Part shown: piece after piece, positions 46,885 through 56,039 of the stretch
Layout: each line of letters opens with the position of its first letter
How positions within the stretch are numbered: position 1 is the stretch's first letter
Source: Bacteroidota bacterium
Lineage (GTDB): Bacteria > Bacteroidota > Bacteroidia > Bacteroidales > CAIXZF01
Length of the DNA stretch: 64,000 nucleotides
Assembly: GCA_022709385.1 (NCBI GenBank)
Contig: JAKLIX010000001.1
Span: 62,001-126,000, forward strand
Reading direction: 5' to 3'
Position numbers and translations under genes: made by a program
Notes under the pieces: model-generated
Database searches by the model: none
The model's input: the letters and a program-made list of their open reading frames with translations, nothing else
Told to the model about the DNA's origin: nothing

Positions 46885-47622
46885 TTATGCATTTCGGGCA
46901 ATCCTGGTGAACACTTCATTGATGCTGGACGCATGATACTGTTTCTTTAATGCGGCGGGTGTATCGAGTGCGATGATTCTTCCTTCGGCCATGATGGAAA
47001 TTCTGTCACAATATTCTGCTTCATCCATATAATGAGTGGTGACAAAAACCGTGATCCCGTCGGCGGCGGAAGCATGGATCATTTCCCAGAACTGCTTGCG
47101 CGTAATGGGATCGACGCCCCCGGTGGGTTCATCCAGGAAAACGATACCCGGGCGGTGAAAAACAGCTACCGAAAAGGCGAGTTTCTGCCGCCATCCCAGA
47201 GGCAACCTGCCGATCAGCGTATCCCTCACCGCCTGCATCTGCAAGGTTTCGAGCAATTCTTCCGCCCGTTCGCGGATGGCCTTACGACTGATCCCGTAAA
47301 TCCCGCCGAACAACCTGATGTTCTCGAAAACAGTCAGGTCTTCATACAGGCTGAACCGCTGGCTCATGTAACCAATGTGCTTTTTGATCTTTTCCGCTTC
47401 GGTAAAGGCATCGAATCCGGCCACCCTGATATACCCGGAGGTGGGAACAGACAATCCGCACAATATTCTGATCGCCGTGGTTTTTCCGGCCCCGTTGGCT
47501 CCCAGGAAGCCGAAGATCTCACCCCGGTAAACCTCGAAGCTCAGATGATCATTGGCGGTGAAGGATCCGAACTTCTTCACGAGATCTTTTACCGTAATGA
47601 CTGCTTCTGCTGGCGCTGTCAT
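46885..47622 (-). CDS. ABC transporter ATP-binding protein (second half of YbhF-type ATPase)
   Basis: 245 residues. Walker A FLGANGAGKTTAIRILCG, Walker B IVFLDEPTGGVDPITRKQFW, switch His in VFVTTHYMDEAEYCD. The signature loop is LPLGWRQKLAF in place of LSGGQ; the same LPLGxxQ form marks the second nucleotide-binding half of E. coli YbhF. Its start overlaps the stop of the first ATPase gene (ATGA), so this operon carries the YbhF halves as two genes. Predicted to be the non-canonical-site partner of the neighbour. Confidence 0.93.
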   Translation of the reverse strand: MTAPAEAVITVKDLVKKFGSFTANDHLSFEVYRGEIFGFLGANGAGKTTAIRILCGLSVPTSGYIRVAGFDAFTEAEKIKKHIGYMSQRFSLYEDLTVFENIRLFGGIYGISRKAIRERAEELLETLQMQAVRDTLIGRLPLGWRQKLAFSVAVFHRPGIVFLDEPTGGVDPITRKQFWEMIHASAADGITVFVTTHYMDEAEYCDRISIMAEGRIIALDTPAALKKQYHASSINEVFTRIARNA

Positions 47623-48542
47623 ACGCTTTCTCCTTTCATCAGGGCAATAAAGCTATCCTCTATCCCCGGAACCACTTCCCGGATTTGAATTCCTTCATGA
47701 CCGCTTTTTTCAAGCAGCATTGCTATCAGTCCGGGCTCCGGAAAATCCGGATTCAGGCTGAAATGAATATGCTGACCGGAAAGGTAAGCCGTAAACACAG
47801 CGGGCATCTGCTGCAGATCTTTCAGCAGACGGTACATTTGCTTTGCACTGATGGCGTACAAACGACGCGGATAATCGCCCGGGATGGCAGAAGGAATGTC
47901 GGTTTTCAGTATGCTACCCTCCTGTATCAGCGCGATCCGGTCGCACAGGGCTGCTTCATCCATGTAAGCAGTCGATACCAGGATAGTGATGCCTTGGGTT
48001 TTCAGTCTTCGCAGCATCTCCCAGAACTCAGCCCGTGAGATGGCATCCACACCGGTGGTAGGCTCGTCAAGCAGCAGCACCTGTGGTTGATGGATCAGGG
48101 CACAGCAAAGGGCCAGTTTTTGTTTCATCCCTCCTGAAAGCTTGCCTGCCGGCCTGTTGCTGAAAGCCTCCAATTGGACATATATATCCCTGATAAGGTG
48201 GTAGTTCTCCTTAAGGGTGGTTCCAAAGATGGTGGCAAAAAAGCTGAGGTTTTCGGCAACTGTCAGGTCCTGGTACAGCGAAAAGCGACCGGGCATATAA
48301 GCTGTAATATCCCTGATCTTCCTGTAGTCTTTCACCACATCGTATCCTTCCACGCTGGCCGTACCGCTTCCGGGAAGCAACAGGCTGGCCAGGATGCGGA
48401 TCAGGGTGGTCTTGCCCGCCCCGTCGGGACCTATCAGCCCGAACAGTTCTCCTTTACCGATCTCAAGCCGGATATCGTGCAAAGCCCTGACCTTGCCCCA
48501 GCTTTTCCCGATACCGCAGATTTGAATAGATATATCTTCCAT
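47619..48542 (-). CDS. ABC transporter ATP-binding protein (first half of YbhF-type ATPase)
   Basis: 307 residues. Walker A IGPDGAGKTTLIRILASL, canonical signature KLSGGMKQKLALCCALIH, Walker B VLLLDEPTTGVD, and a ~65-residue C-terminal extension (YRLLKDLQQMPAVFTAYLSG). Its stop overlaps the next ATPase start. The start codon lies 3 bp behind the HlyD-like gene. Together with the two permeases and HlyD-like adaptor it forms an exporter for an amphipathic compound; substrate cannot be told. Confidence 0.93.
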   Translation of the reverse strand: MEDISIQICGIGKSWGKVRALHDIRLEIGKGELFGLIGPDGAGKTTLIRILASLLLPGSGTASVEGYDVVKDYRKIRDITAYMPGRFSLYQDLTVAENLSFFATIFGTTLKENYHLIRDIYVQLEAFSNRPAGKLSGGMKQKLALCCALIHQPQVLLLDEPTTGVDAISRAEFWEMLRRLKTQGITILVSTAYMDEAALCDRIALIQEGSILKTDIPSAIPGDYPRRLYAISAKQMYRLLKDLQQMPAVFTAYLSGQHIHFSLNPDFPEPGLIAMLLEKSGHEGIQIREVVPGIEDSFIALMKGESV

Positions 48543-48545
48543 GTT

Positions 48546-49433
48546 TCACCTGAAATTGACTTCTCCAGGCATGGCGATTTTCAGGCTCCCGTCGTTCTTC
48601 ACCCTGACCCTGACCGCGTAAACCAGGTTCACCCTTTCTTCCTTGGTCTGGATGATTTTAGGGGTGAATTCAGCGGACGATGAAATCCAGCTCACTGTCC
48701 CGCTGAGTGTGCGGTTTTTATCTTTATCCGCGTCGATGATTACCTCTGCCTCCTGCCCGATTTTCACCTGGGGAAGCTGGCTGCCGCTGATATACACACG
48801 CAGGTACATTTCCGACAGGTCGGCAATTTTATACAATGGTTTGCCGGCCATTACCATCTCTGAAGCCTCATGATATTTTTCAAGTACCGTCCCATCCGCC
48901 GGATTGAGGATACGGCATTTTCTGAGGTTTTCCCGGGCCTGTGCAATCTGTTGCGACAAGGCCTCTATTTCATCACTGACTCCTTTTCGCTGTACCAGTA
49001 CCGCCTGGATCTGCTTGAGCAACAGCTTGTGGCTTCCGCTTACATCATCAAGTTGTTTCTGTGTGGCCGCCTGATCGGCAAAGAGTTTGCGCGTGCGCTC
49101 CAGATCAACCTCCAGGTTGGTTTTCTGTTGTTCGAGCACCCCGGCCTGGGCATGCAGACTTTCCAGTTTATTGGCAACGGCCTGCTGTTGTGCCCTGAGC
49201 ATCTGAAGCCTCAGTACATGGTCGGTGCTGTCAAGCAGGGCGATCAACTGTCCTTCCTTCAGGTTTTGCCCTTCTTCAACCTGAAACGCAAGCAATCGTC
49301 CGGATATCTCAGGGGAAACGCTTATTTCAGTTGCTTCAAAGGTTCCGTATGCATCAGAACGCTTGTTCTTCCCGGAACAGGAGAACAGCAGGGGAAGCAG
49401 GACTGCTGCCACAATCATCGGAATGTTCTTCAT
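48546..49433 (-). CDS. HlyD-family periplasmic adaptor lipoprotein
   Basis: 295 residues. Lipoprotein signal VAAVLLPLLFSC, a lipoyl/barrel-sandwich domain split by an alpha-helical coiled-coil hairpin (~75-175, LQMLRAQQQAVANKLESLHA to QIAQARENLRK), then LNPADGTVLEKYHEASEMV and beta-barrel region (VYISGSQLPQVKIGQEAEV). This is the membrane-fusion protein linking the ABC core to the TolC-like channel, the YbhG equivalent. 57 bp after the TolC gene. Confidence 0.93.
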   Translation of the reverse strand: MKNIPMIVAAVLLPLLFSCSGKNKRSDAYGTFEATEISVSPEISGRLLAFQVEEGQNLKEGQLIALLDSTDHVLRLQMLRAQQQAVANKLESLHAQAGVLEQQKTNLEVDLERTRKLFADQAATQKQLDDVSGSHKLLLKQIQAVLVQRKGVSDEIEALSQQIAQARENLRKCRILNPADGTVLEKYHEASEMVMAGKPLYKIADLSEMYLRVYISGSQLPQVKIGQEAEVIIDADKDKNRTLSGTVSWISSSAEFTPKIIQTKEERVNLVYAVRVRVKNDGSLKIAMPGEVNFR

Positions 49434-49490
49434 ATTGTCTGATTTTTATTCTTGAAGGCGACGGCCGTGAATTGGTTCTATTTTCAGGAT

Positions 49491-50759
49491 TTAATATTTT
49501 CCGAGGACGGTCAGATATTCAATCTTCGTCCTTATCAATTGAATATAATGGTTTTCCTTATTCAGCCGGGCAATGCTTTCCTGCTTGAGTTCCGTAACAT
49601 AATCACCGGGAGTGATCACGCCATTTCCCAGCTGAGCGGCTGCCATACGGGTAATATTGCTCCGGAGACGGATGATTTCATCGTCTTTTTCAAGCAGGCG
49701 TTCATTTTTAAGGATCATGGCAGCAAGATTTCTCAGATTCATTGTCAGGTTCCTGTCGAAAGTCTCCCGCTGGGTGCTAATGATATCCTTCTGGAGATCA
49801 AGCCCCTGCTTATCTCTCTTCTGCTGGTTCCAATTCCAGATATTCCATTGAAAGCGGGCACCCACCATATAAAAATCATCAAATTCACGCTTCAGCATGT
49901 TCAGGCCCGGTTTGCCGTAGCCCGCCTGTGCAAAGGCCGAAATCTTCGGCAGGTATTTACTGACACTCAGGTTTTTCGTCAGTTCCAGCTGCTGCTGTTT
50001 CAATTCCATCACCAGCGGTTCAAGCCTTTGTGAAACAGCCTCTTCACGGATATCCGGTATATCCGGCAGCTTCAGGACAAGATCGGATGGCATGCTCCTG
50101 TCCAGAAAAACACCCAGCATGTCCAGACCTGCCTGTTTACCGCTTTCCAGTTCGAGAAGCTCTTGATTGGTTTTCATGATCTCGGCAAGCAGAACATCTC
50201 TCTGACCCGCGAGTACCAATCCATGGCGTACCCCGGCTTCCAGCATGGCCTGTTGTTCTGTGAGCTGCTCAAGTACCGACAACAGGATCCTGCTGTTTTG
50301 CTGAAATAACAAAATACTGAAATACAACTGACTGATCCTTTCCTTCAGGCTGTATAACTCGGCCTCCAACCCCTTCTGTCCGATCTGCAGACCCACTTTT
50401 TCAATCTCTTGCTGATGCCGCTTGCTGCCTCCGTCCCAGATCAGTTGTTGCACATCAAGCGTCATCCTGTACATATCCCTGTCCACCGATGGAATTTGGA
50501 TAAAAGGCACATCGAAGGGAATTTCGGTGACTTCCGATTGCCAGGATGCCTGTCCGTTTAAAAAAAGCTGTGGCAAATAGCTTGTCTGAAGCGACCTGAT
50601 TTTCAATTCGGTGACCTCGCCGAGCAGGGATCGCTGCCGTGTGAGTGGATACAAACGGATGGCTTCCTCATGACAATCCTTCAGCAGAAGGGTATCAGGC
50701 TGCTGGGCGTACATGCACACAGCAAGAAGCAGCAGTACCATAATATATATCGTTCTCAT
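49491..50759 (-). CDS. TolC-family outer-membrane efflux protein
   Basis: 422 residues. Signal peptide MRTIYIMVLLLLAVCMYAQ, then two OEP repeats of long helices and strands (QRSLLGEVTELKIRSLQTSYLPQLFLNG, TEQQAMLEAGVRHGLVLAGQRDVLLAEIMKTN, KQQQLELTKNLSVSKYLPKISAFAQAGYG). Forms a trimeric outer-membrane channel completing the tripartite exporter. One base after the TetR gene and followed by the HlyD-like gene. Confidence 0.93.
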   Translation of the reverse strand: MRTIYIMVLLLLAVCMYAQQPDTLLLKDCHEEAIRLYPLTRQRSLLGEVTELKIRSLQTSYLPQLFLNGQASWQSEVTEIPFDVPFIQIPSVDRDMYRMTLDVQQLIWDGGSKRHQQEIEKVGLQIGQKGLEAELYSLKERISQLYFSILLFQQNSRILLSVLEQLTEQQAMLEAGVRHGLVLAGQRDVLLAEIMKTNQELLELESGKQAGLDMLGVFLDRSMPSDLVLKLPDIPDIREEAVSQRLEPLVMELKQQQLELTKNLSVSKYLPKISAFAQAGYGKPGLNMLKREFDDFYMVGARFQWNIWNWNQQKRDKQGLDLQKDIISTQRETFDRNLTMNLRNLAAMILKNERLLEKDDEIIRLRSNITRMAAAQLGNGVITPGDYVTELKQESIARLNKENHYIQLIRTKIEYLTVLGKY

Positions 50760-50760
50760 T

Positions 50761-51363
50761 TTACTTAATTTTCAATGATTCAATGATGGTAGCCTTGATC
50801 GTTTCTTTTCTTTCATCGAGAAAACGCCTGTATGCTTCCTGGCTGCCGCCAAACAATACAGCGTTCAGTATGGGTTTTGCTATGAAAGGAAATACACACA
50901 TGCCAATCATATTCACTACCAGGTGCCTGGGATCGACTGCCCGGATATTGCCCCTGGCTGCTTCCTCAGTGATCTGACTTTCAAATAGTTTTATGGGAAT
51001 ATCTCGACTTTCCATAAAACTGACAATCTCTGCCGGATTACGGTGTATTTCCATCACGATGAAACCCGGAAGATAGGGATTCTGAAAAAGGATATCGAGG
51101 TATCCGTCGATAAAACCTTCTATTTTACTGAAAAAGGGAATGTCCTCATTCAGCAGTCCTTTCATCCCTCCGATAAATTTTCCGAGCACCTCGCGAAACA
51201 CCAGTTCGAAAAGCTTCTCTTTGCTTCTGAAGTAATAATGTAACAGGGCCTTGTTGATCCCCGCTTCATCGGCAATCTCCTGCATCCTGGCGGCCTCAAG
51301 ACCCTTGCGTGCAAACACTTTCCTTGCAGCCTCCAGGATTAGCCCTTCCGTGCTGATACTCAT
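50761..51363 (-). CDS. TetR-family transcriptional regulator of the exporter operon
   Basis: 200 residues. N-terminal helix-turn-helix (ILEAARKVFARKGLEAARMQEIADEAGINKALLHYYFRSKEKLF, residues ~10-52) and a C-terminal all-helical ligand domain. First gene of the operon and one base before the TolC gene, so it is expressed with the exporter it presumably represses; this matches CecR/YbiH upstream of ybhGFSR in E. coli. A palindromic operator-like site (51414-51440) sits on the predicted transcription start. The inducing ligand is unknown; a toxic amphiphile or antibiotic exported by the pump is likely. Confidence 0.92.
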   Translation of the reverse strand: MSISTEGLILEAARKVFARKGLEAARMQEIADEAGINKALLHYYFRSKEKLFELVFREVLGKFIGGMKGLLNEDIPFFSKIEGFIDGYLDILFQNPYLPGFIVMEIHRNPAEIVSFMESRDIPIKLFESQITEEAARGNIRAVDPRHLVVNMIGMCVFPFIAKPILNAVLFGGSQEAYRRFLDERKETIKATIIESLKIK

Positions 51364-51413
51364 AATTAACTGTTATATAATAACCTGGATGGGAACCAAT
51401 TTTAATTAGCTGA

Positions 51414-51440
51414 TTAAACCACATGGTTTAACCAACTGGT
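51414..51440. promoter_or_regulatory. Candidate TetR operator overlapping the start point
   Basis: TTAAACCACATGGTTTAA (51414-51431) has perfect 7-bp arms around a 4-bp centre; TGGTTTAACCA and ACCAACTGGT overlap it on the right (to 51440). On the minus strand TAAATTTG (51441-51448) is the -7 box and TTG (at 51470-51472) the -33 core with a 21-bp spacer, so transcription would start near 51434, inside the palindrome. Binding of the TetR dimer here would block transcription of its own operon. Confidence 0.6.
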
Positions 51441-51515
51441 CAAATTTACGACAAAAAAAACCGGCAGAACAAGAAAAATGAGAAAAAAATGAGAAATTTT
51501 ATATCAAACTGATTA

Positions 51516-53150
51516 TCAACCCTCTCCAAGAGCGATTTTCAGTTTCTGTCCGGGCTTGATCTGCCTGGCATTTTTGATTTGGTTCCACTGCTTGATTTGC
51601 TCCACCGTAACACCCTGGTATTTATTGGCGATGCCCCAGAGTGTGTCTCCGTGGCGAATGGTATGATAGATAAACTTATCATCCTGCCGGTTTTTGGGTA
51701 CGGCAGCAGTATTTTGATCGTTGGCCGCGTTCACAAGCATGTCCTCATAGACCGGTGGTCCGATCATACCAGGGTTGATCTCTGTGCTTTCGCCTGATTT
51801 GATGCTTTTCCCGGCATCAGCCTGAGCTGTCTTTTCGTTTTTGGCAGCAGTGTAAACAATCAGTTCCCGGTTGGCCTTGATATGGTTTTGCCTGATCCCG
51901 TTCCAGCGTTTAAGATCGGCCACGCTGCAGCGGTATTTCCTGGCGATGCTTCCGAGGGTTTCTCCCTTGCGCACCACATGGGTAATGGATCTTTCCTGTA
52001 CATCACGTATCTGCGCCATCAGCTGATCCCTTTCCATTCCCTTTTGAGTCTTAAACTGGTACAGCGCTTCCTCATTATTCAGAAAGTCAGCTACATAAGA
52101 CAGGGGCAGCCTGAGTGCATAAGTCTGCTCCGGCCCGGCCGGAATGAGATCCTTGGTATATGCCGGATTGAGGAAGCGGATGTTCTCGAGCGGAATGTTG
52201 AACATTTCCGAAATCTGGTCGAATGTAAGGGCCTGGCGGACGGTGACAGTATCAACCTCAGTATAAAGGATTCCGGGATGTACCGGGTAAAGATTATGGT
52301 CGGCAGCATGGTGAAGCACATAACTGGCGGCAATGAAGGCCGGAACATAGTCACGTGTTTCCCTGGGAAGGTAACGCATGATGGTCCAGAAATCCATGAT
52401 CCCGCCCGATTTCCGGATGGCCCTGTTTACATTTCCCGCACCCGAATTATAGGCGGCAAGCACCAGCGACCAGTCGTGGTAAATGGCATACAAATCTCTC
52501 AGATGCTCACAGGCTGCAATGGTGGCCTTATAGGGATCATTGCGTTCGTCAACATAAGAACTGACTTTCAGATTGTAAAGCTTCCCGGTATGAAACATGA
52601 ACTGCCACAGGCCTTTGGCACCTGCATGAGAGCGCGCAACCGGATTCAGCGCCGATTCGATCACGGCAAGGTATTTAAGCTCCAAAGGCAGGTTTAAACG
52701 GTCGAGCTGCTCCTCGAACAGCGGAAAATACAAACCTGAAAGCCCCAGGATACGCTGGGTGAGATCCCGTTTGCGCACAGCATACAGATCGATATACTGG
52801 CGGACAATATTGTTGTAACGGTATTCAAATGGAGATTGCTGACTCAGTTTCCTGAGCCTGAGGGTATACACACTGTCGGAAAACTCAGGGACATACCCCT
52901 CTTCATACTTATGAATATTTAATACATCCCTGTTCGTTGTAAAGTCCGGCGTTTGGTTGAAGGTAAGCCTGGCCAGGCTGTCAAGCATCGCAATAATGGG
53001 ATTGTCCCTGACCAGGTCAACGTTCAGGTTCCTGGAAGTGTCGCTGGACGGTTGGTAAGAATGATTGGAAGATTGCAGGGAAGTAAAGAAAAAACACGCG
53101 ATGATCAGAAGAAATCCCGTGCGGGTATGTCTTGATTTTCTGGTGATCAT
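51516..53150 (-). CDS. MltD-like lytic transglycosylase with two LysM domains
   Basis: About 544 residues. Signal peptide (MITRKSRHTRTGFLLIIACFFFTSLQSS), a transglycosylase SLT domain with catalytic Glu in AVIESALNPVARSHAGAKG (~162) and LWQFMFHTGKLYNL, a linker, then two LysM peptidoglycan-binding modules (~385-430, GETLGSIARKYRCSVADLK; ~495-540, GDTLWGIANKYQGVTVEQIK). Cleaves glycan strands with anhydromuramic acid formation. The frame extends to 53201; the start at 53150 gives a proper signal peptide. A -7/-33 pair (53207-53214, 53239-53242) lies upstream. It is oriented the same way as tatA but separated by an inverted repeat. Confidence 0.92.
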   Translation of the reverse strand: MITRKSRHTRTGFLLIIACFFFTSLQSSNHSYQPSSDTSRNLNVDLVRDNPIIAMLDSLARLTFNQTPDFTTNRDVLNIHKYEEGYVPEFSDSVYTLRLRKLSQQSPFEYRYNNIVRQYIDLYAVRKRDLTQRILGLSGLYFPLFEEQLDRLNLPLELKYLAVIESALNPVARSHAGAKGLWQFMFHTGKLYNLKVSSYVDERNDPYKATIAACEHLRDLYAIYHDWSLVLAAYNSGAGNVNRAIRKSGGIMDFWTIMRYLPRETRDYVPAFIAASYVLHHAADHNLYPVHPGILYTEVDTVTVRQALTFDQISEMFNIPLENIRFLNPAYTKDLIPAGPEQTYALRLPLSYVADFLNNEEALYQFKTQKGMERDQLMAQIRDVQERSITHVVRKGETLGSIARKYRCSVADLKRWNGIRQNHIKANRELIVYTAAKNEKTAQADAGKSIKSGESTEINPGMIGPPVYEDMLVNAANDQNTAAVPKNRQDDKFIYHTIRHGDTLWGIANKYQGVTVEQIKQWNQIKNARQIKPGQKLKIALGEG

Positions 53151-53206
53151 TAGATTCAATTGTTTGGCTCGAAAAGATTTAATCAATAATACAAACTTCA
53201 AGTTTA

Positions 53207-53242
53207 CAAAAATAGGTGTTTTCAGGCGGATTTTTTAACAAA
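53207..53242 (-). promoter_or_regulatory. Candidate promoter of the MltD-like gene
   Basis: On the minus strand TTTG (53239-53242) precedes TATTTTTG (53207-53214) with a 24-bp spacer, slightly long for the Bacteroidetes pattern. Transcription would start near 53200, 50 nt before the ATG. Confidence 0.45.
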
Positions 53243-53251
53243 TTTTAATAC

Positions 53252-53275
53252 TTATCAACAAGAATACCTTGATAA
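53252..53275 (-). terminator. Inverted repeat between tatA and the MltD-like gene
   Basis: TTATCAA (53252-53258) and TTGATAA (53269-53275) form 7-bp arms around 10 bases, 21 bp after the tatA stop on the minus strand. It could be a weak terminator for tatA. The left arm, TTATCAACA, also resembles a DnaA box, but it stands alone. Confidence 0.35.
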
Positions 53276-53295
53276 ACCCAAATTTGTATATGCCC

Positions 53296-53499
53296 TCATT
53301 CCTTGCCGGATTCCTCCTTTTTCTTCTCCTCTTCCTTTTTCTTGTCCGGCGTATTCATGCTGTCCTTAAACTCCCTGATACCGGTACCCAGCCCCTTCAT
53401 CAGTTCGGGTATCTTTCTGCCTCCGAACAACAACAATACAACCACTACGATCAGTATGATCTGCCAGGGACCAATCATACCCAAAAGAATTGTACTCAT
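53296..53499 (-). CDS. tatA: Sec-independent translocase subunit TatA
   Basis: 67 residues: a single N-terminal membrane helix (GPWQIILIVVVVLLLFGG), the hinge FGGRKIPELMKGLGTGIREFKDS with the conserved amphipathic helix, and a highly charged Lys/Glu tail (DKKKEEEKKKEESGKE). Together with TatC it forms the twin-arginine pore for folded proteins. tatC is not adjacent. A minus-strand -7 box TATCTTTG (53523-53530) lies in the end of the upstream gene and would start tatA transcription near 53516, 17 nt before the ATG. Confidence 0.95.
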   Translation of the reverse strand: MSTILLGMIGPWQIILIVVVVLLLFGGRKIPELMKGLGTGIREFKDSMNTPDKKKEEEKKKEESGKE

Positions 53500-53522
53500 T
53501 GCAGCGATTTTAAATTAGGGGC

Positions 53523-53530
53523 CAAAGATA
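53523..53530 (-). promoter_or_regulatory. -7 box for tatA
   Basis: Minus-strand TATCTTTG, exact match to TAnnTTTG, spanning the region just beyond the MORN gene stop. No TTTG at -33. Confidence 0.4.
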
Positions 53531-53537
53531 GTGAATT

Positions 53538-55067
53538 CTATTCATTGTCTTTCAGTTCCGGTTTAATCTTTACTCCGTCGTAACGGATTTCCCTCCCCTT
53601 TCTGTAGGTAACGATCAGGAAAGGAGTGCCATCGGGATTATACTTGATCCAATCGCCTTCGCGCTCACCCATCACATAAACACCCTCATCTTTTTTAAGT
53701 CCTGATTCCCAGTAATATACATGCCTTCCATCCGGCAGATCTTCCACGAATTTACCTTCAAATCCCCTGTTACCGTTCTCATAATAATACTGCCATTCTC
53801 CATCCCTTTGCCCGTTCAGATAAGTGCCCTCCTCCCTGTGGTCTCCATAGTCGTAAATCCATTTTCCCTGTTCCAATCCATCAAGATATTCACCCCTGGC
53901 AATCACTTTACCGTCTTCAGAATACTCGGTCATCAGGCCGTCTTCCCTGCCATTTGTAAAGGCCATCTCACGCAGGACTGTCCCTGTTTCGTGATACCAT
54001 TTCCAGTCGCCGTCCGCCCTTCCCCTCTGATCAAAATTCCCCTCTTCCTCAAGGTTCCCGTTCCAATAATAGAACTTCCAGTATCCGATCCGTTTTCCAT
54101 CCTTGTATCTTCCCTCGGCTTTTTTACGGCCGTCATCGTAAAATTCGGTCCATGGACCCTGCCTGAGCCCGGCATCATCCGTAATTCCTTCTCCTACAAT
54201 AATTCCCCTCCTGTATAAAAGACTCTTTTCTAGTTTTCCGTCTTCCGTGAACTCACGCCATAAACCGTCAGGTACCTGGTTCTTGTATTGCGCCCGAATC
54301 TTTACTTTACCGCTTGGATAATAATCAGCCCTTTCATCAATCCTGGCTATTTCTTCTGCATCCTCCTGCAATTCGTCATTAATATATTTAAATATTTTGA
54401 ATAATTTTCCGTCCGTGGTGTATTCCCTGAAATACCCGTTCTTTTTGCCTGCCCGGTATGTTCCTTCGCTACGGATATTGCCGTTTTCCCAGAATGTGAC
54501 CCATTTGCCGTGTGCCAGGCCTTCTTTGTCCCTGCGGTTTACATACTCACGCGATACCAGAAAACCTTTTTTATATTCCATCAGGGTAATTACATTTCCT
54601 TCCTGGTCATACTCCCTGGCAAAACCATCCTCCAAACCTTTACTGAATGGAATCTCCTTCTTCTTCTTCCCATCCGGGAAATAATAGGTCATGAATCCCT
54701 GCTTGACATCATCCGCAAAAACTTCATCGATACGCTCCCCCTCCACATAGGTTGTTTTCGTTCCGTGTTTTTTCCCCTTGCGATATTCCAGACTCAGAAT
54801 GATGTTTCCGTCTTCATCATAAAACTTCCAAAGGCTGTCAAGTTCAAACTCACGCCGGTTTCCTTCCGATTTCAGCTTTCCGTTCTCATGATATGTTTTC
54901 CAGTAACCATCGGGTGTACCCTGCCTGAGCCAGCCTTCACTCGAAAGTTTGCCGTTTTCGTAATAATATCGTTTATATTCACTTGTATCACTGCCGCTTT
55001 GTGCATCCAAACCTGTACTGCAAATCAAAATGATGATCAATGCAGGCAATAAACTGATATGCTTCAT
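53538..55067 (-). CDS. Exported MORN/YwqK-repeat protein
   Basis: 509 residues. Signal peptide MKHISLLPALIIILICSTGLDAQ, then some 18 tandem ~22-residue repeats of the MORN_2/YwqK type over the rest of the protein, each around a G.W..Y..NGK...G.Y..G core (e.g. DGYWKTYHENGKLKSEG, HGKWVTFWENGNIRSEGTY, GYFREYTTDGKLFK). These short beta-hairpin repeats are usually binding surfaces; in YwqK-like proteins no enzyme activity is known. The 'antitoxin' label used for some YwqK proteins is not supported here. It starts 15 bp after nadA, so cotranscription is likely although no functional link is evident. Confidence 0.85.
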   Translation of the reverse strand: MKHISLLPALIIILICSTGLDAQSGSDTSEYKRYYYENGKLSSEGWLRQGTPDGYWKTYHENGKLKSEGNRREFELDSLWKFYDEDGNIILSLEYRKGKKHGTKTTYVEGERIDEVFADDVKQGFMTYYFPDGKKKKEIPFSKGLEDGFAREYDQEGNVITLMEYKKGFLVSREYVNRRDKEGLAHGKWVTFWENGNIRSEGTYRAGKKNGYFREYTTDGKLFKIFKYINDELQEDAEEIARIDERADYYPSGKVKIRAQYKNQVPDGLWREFTEDGKLEKSLLYRRGIIVGEGITDDAGLRQGPWTEFYDDGRKKAEGRYKDGKRIGYWKFYYWNGNLEEEGNFDQRGRADGDWKWYHETGTVLREMAFTNGREDGLMTEYSEDGKVIARGEYLDGLEQGKWIYDYGDHREEGTYLNGQRDGEWQYYYENGNRGFEGKFVEDLPDGRHVYYWESGLKKDEGVYVMGEREGDWIKYNPDGTPFLIVTYRKGREIRYDGVKIKPELKDNE

Positions 55068-55082
55068 AAAATTATATAAATA

Positions 55083-56039
55083 TTAAGATAATTCAAGCAT
55101 TCTGTAAACAGGTCTGGCAGCTTTACGGATCGTTTCTTCATCCATCAGAATCTGTGGACTTTCATTCTTCAGACAAAGATAAAGCTTTTCCATGGTGTTC
55201 ATTTTCATATAAGGACAATCATTGCAATGACAGGTTTCATCAGCCGGGACAATAAGAAATTCCTTATCCGGATTTGCTTTTTTCATGGGATGAAGGATAC
55301 CGGATTCAGTAGCCACGATGAATCTGGTGGCAGTGCTTTTGATCGTATAGTCTAACAAAGCAGTAGTAGAACCAACAAAATCGGCAAGGGCAAGAACCGG
55401 CGCCTTGCATTCAGGATGCGCAATCAGCAAGGCATCGGGATTTTCTGCTTTCATTCTTATTATTCTTTCAGAAGTAAGGATGTCATGTACTTCGCAGCTT
55501 CCGTTCCACAGAACCATATTTCTTCCTGTCACACTGTTCACATAAGCACCCAGATTCCTGTCCGGTGCAAAAATGATCTTTTGCTCAGGCGGAAATGAGG
55601 ATACAATCTTCACCGCGTTGCTGGAAGTGCAGATCACATCGGACATCGTCTTGATCGCCGCAGAACAATTTATATAAGACACAACAATATGATCAGGATG
55701 TTCCTTCAGAAAAGCCGCAAAGGCATCGGGCGGACAGGAATCAGCAAGAGAACAACCCGCATTCAGATCGGGCAACAGCACTTGCTTAGCCGGATTCAGG
55801 ATTTTCGCAGTTTCAGCCATAAAGTGTACCCCGGCAAATATGATGATATCAGCACTCGTAGTACCTGCCTGACGGGCCAAACCCAGACTATCTCCTACAA
55901 AATCAGCAATATCTTGTATTTCAGGTATTTGATAATAATGAGCTAACAGTATCGCTTGTTTTTCCTTTTTAAGTTTCAGAAATGCGTCTTTGTAATCTGT
56001 CGGATGTTGAGCCTGGGTTGAAAACATGTTTACATTCAT
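55083..56039 (-). CDS. nadA: Quinolinate synthase NadA
   Basis: 318 residues. Condenses iminoaspartate with dihydroxyacetone phosphate to give quinolinate for NAD synthesis, using a [4Fe-4S] cluster. Cluster cysteines are visible at Cys96 ([10 protein letters not shown]), Cys182 (NGSCEVHD) and Cys275 ([13 protein letters not shown]); other conserved parts: [51 protein letters not shown]. nadB and nadC are not in the window. It is transcribed away from the AT-rich gap at 56.0-56.7 kb, and is followed by the MORN gene. Confidence 0.97.
   Translation of the reverse strand: MNVNMFSTQAQHPTDYKDAFLKLKKEKQAILLAHYYQIPEIQDIADFVGDSLGLARQAGTTSADIIIFAGVHFMAETAKILNPAKQVLLPDLNAGCSLADSCPPDAFAAFLKEHPDHIVVSYINCSAAIKTMSDVICTSSNAVKIVSSFPPEQKIIFAPDRNLGAYVNSVTGRNMVLWNGSCEVHDILTSERIIRMKAENPDALLIAHPECKAPVLALADFVGSTTALLDYTIKSTATRFIVATESGILHPMKKANPDKEFLIVPADETCHCNDCPYMKMNTMEKLYLCLKNESPQILMDEETIRKAARPVYRMLELS

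Noticed and set aside
48541..48556. TGTTTCACCTGAAATT, a parS-like sequence
   Set aside because: Three mismatches to parS, asymmetric, and made of the end of the HlyD-like gene and the start of the ATPase gene.
53252..53260. Isolated DnaA-box-like TTATCAACA near tatA
   Set aside because: Single near-match, part of a short inverted repeat; no cluster.
51516..56039. Toxin-antitoxin system suggested by the YwqK-like repeats
   Set aside because: The protein is exported and has no toxin partner; only the repeat type is shared.
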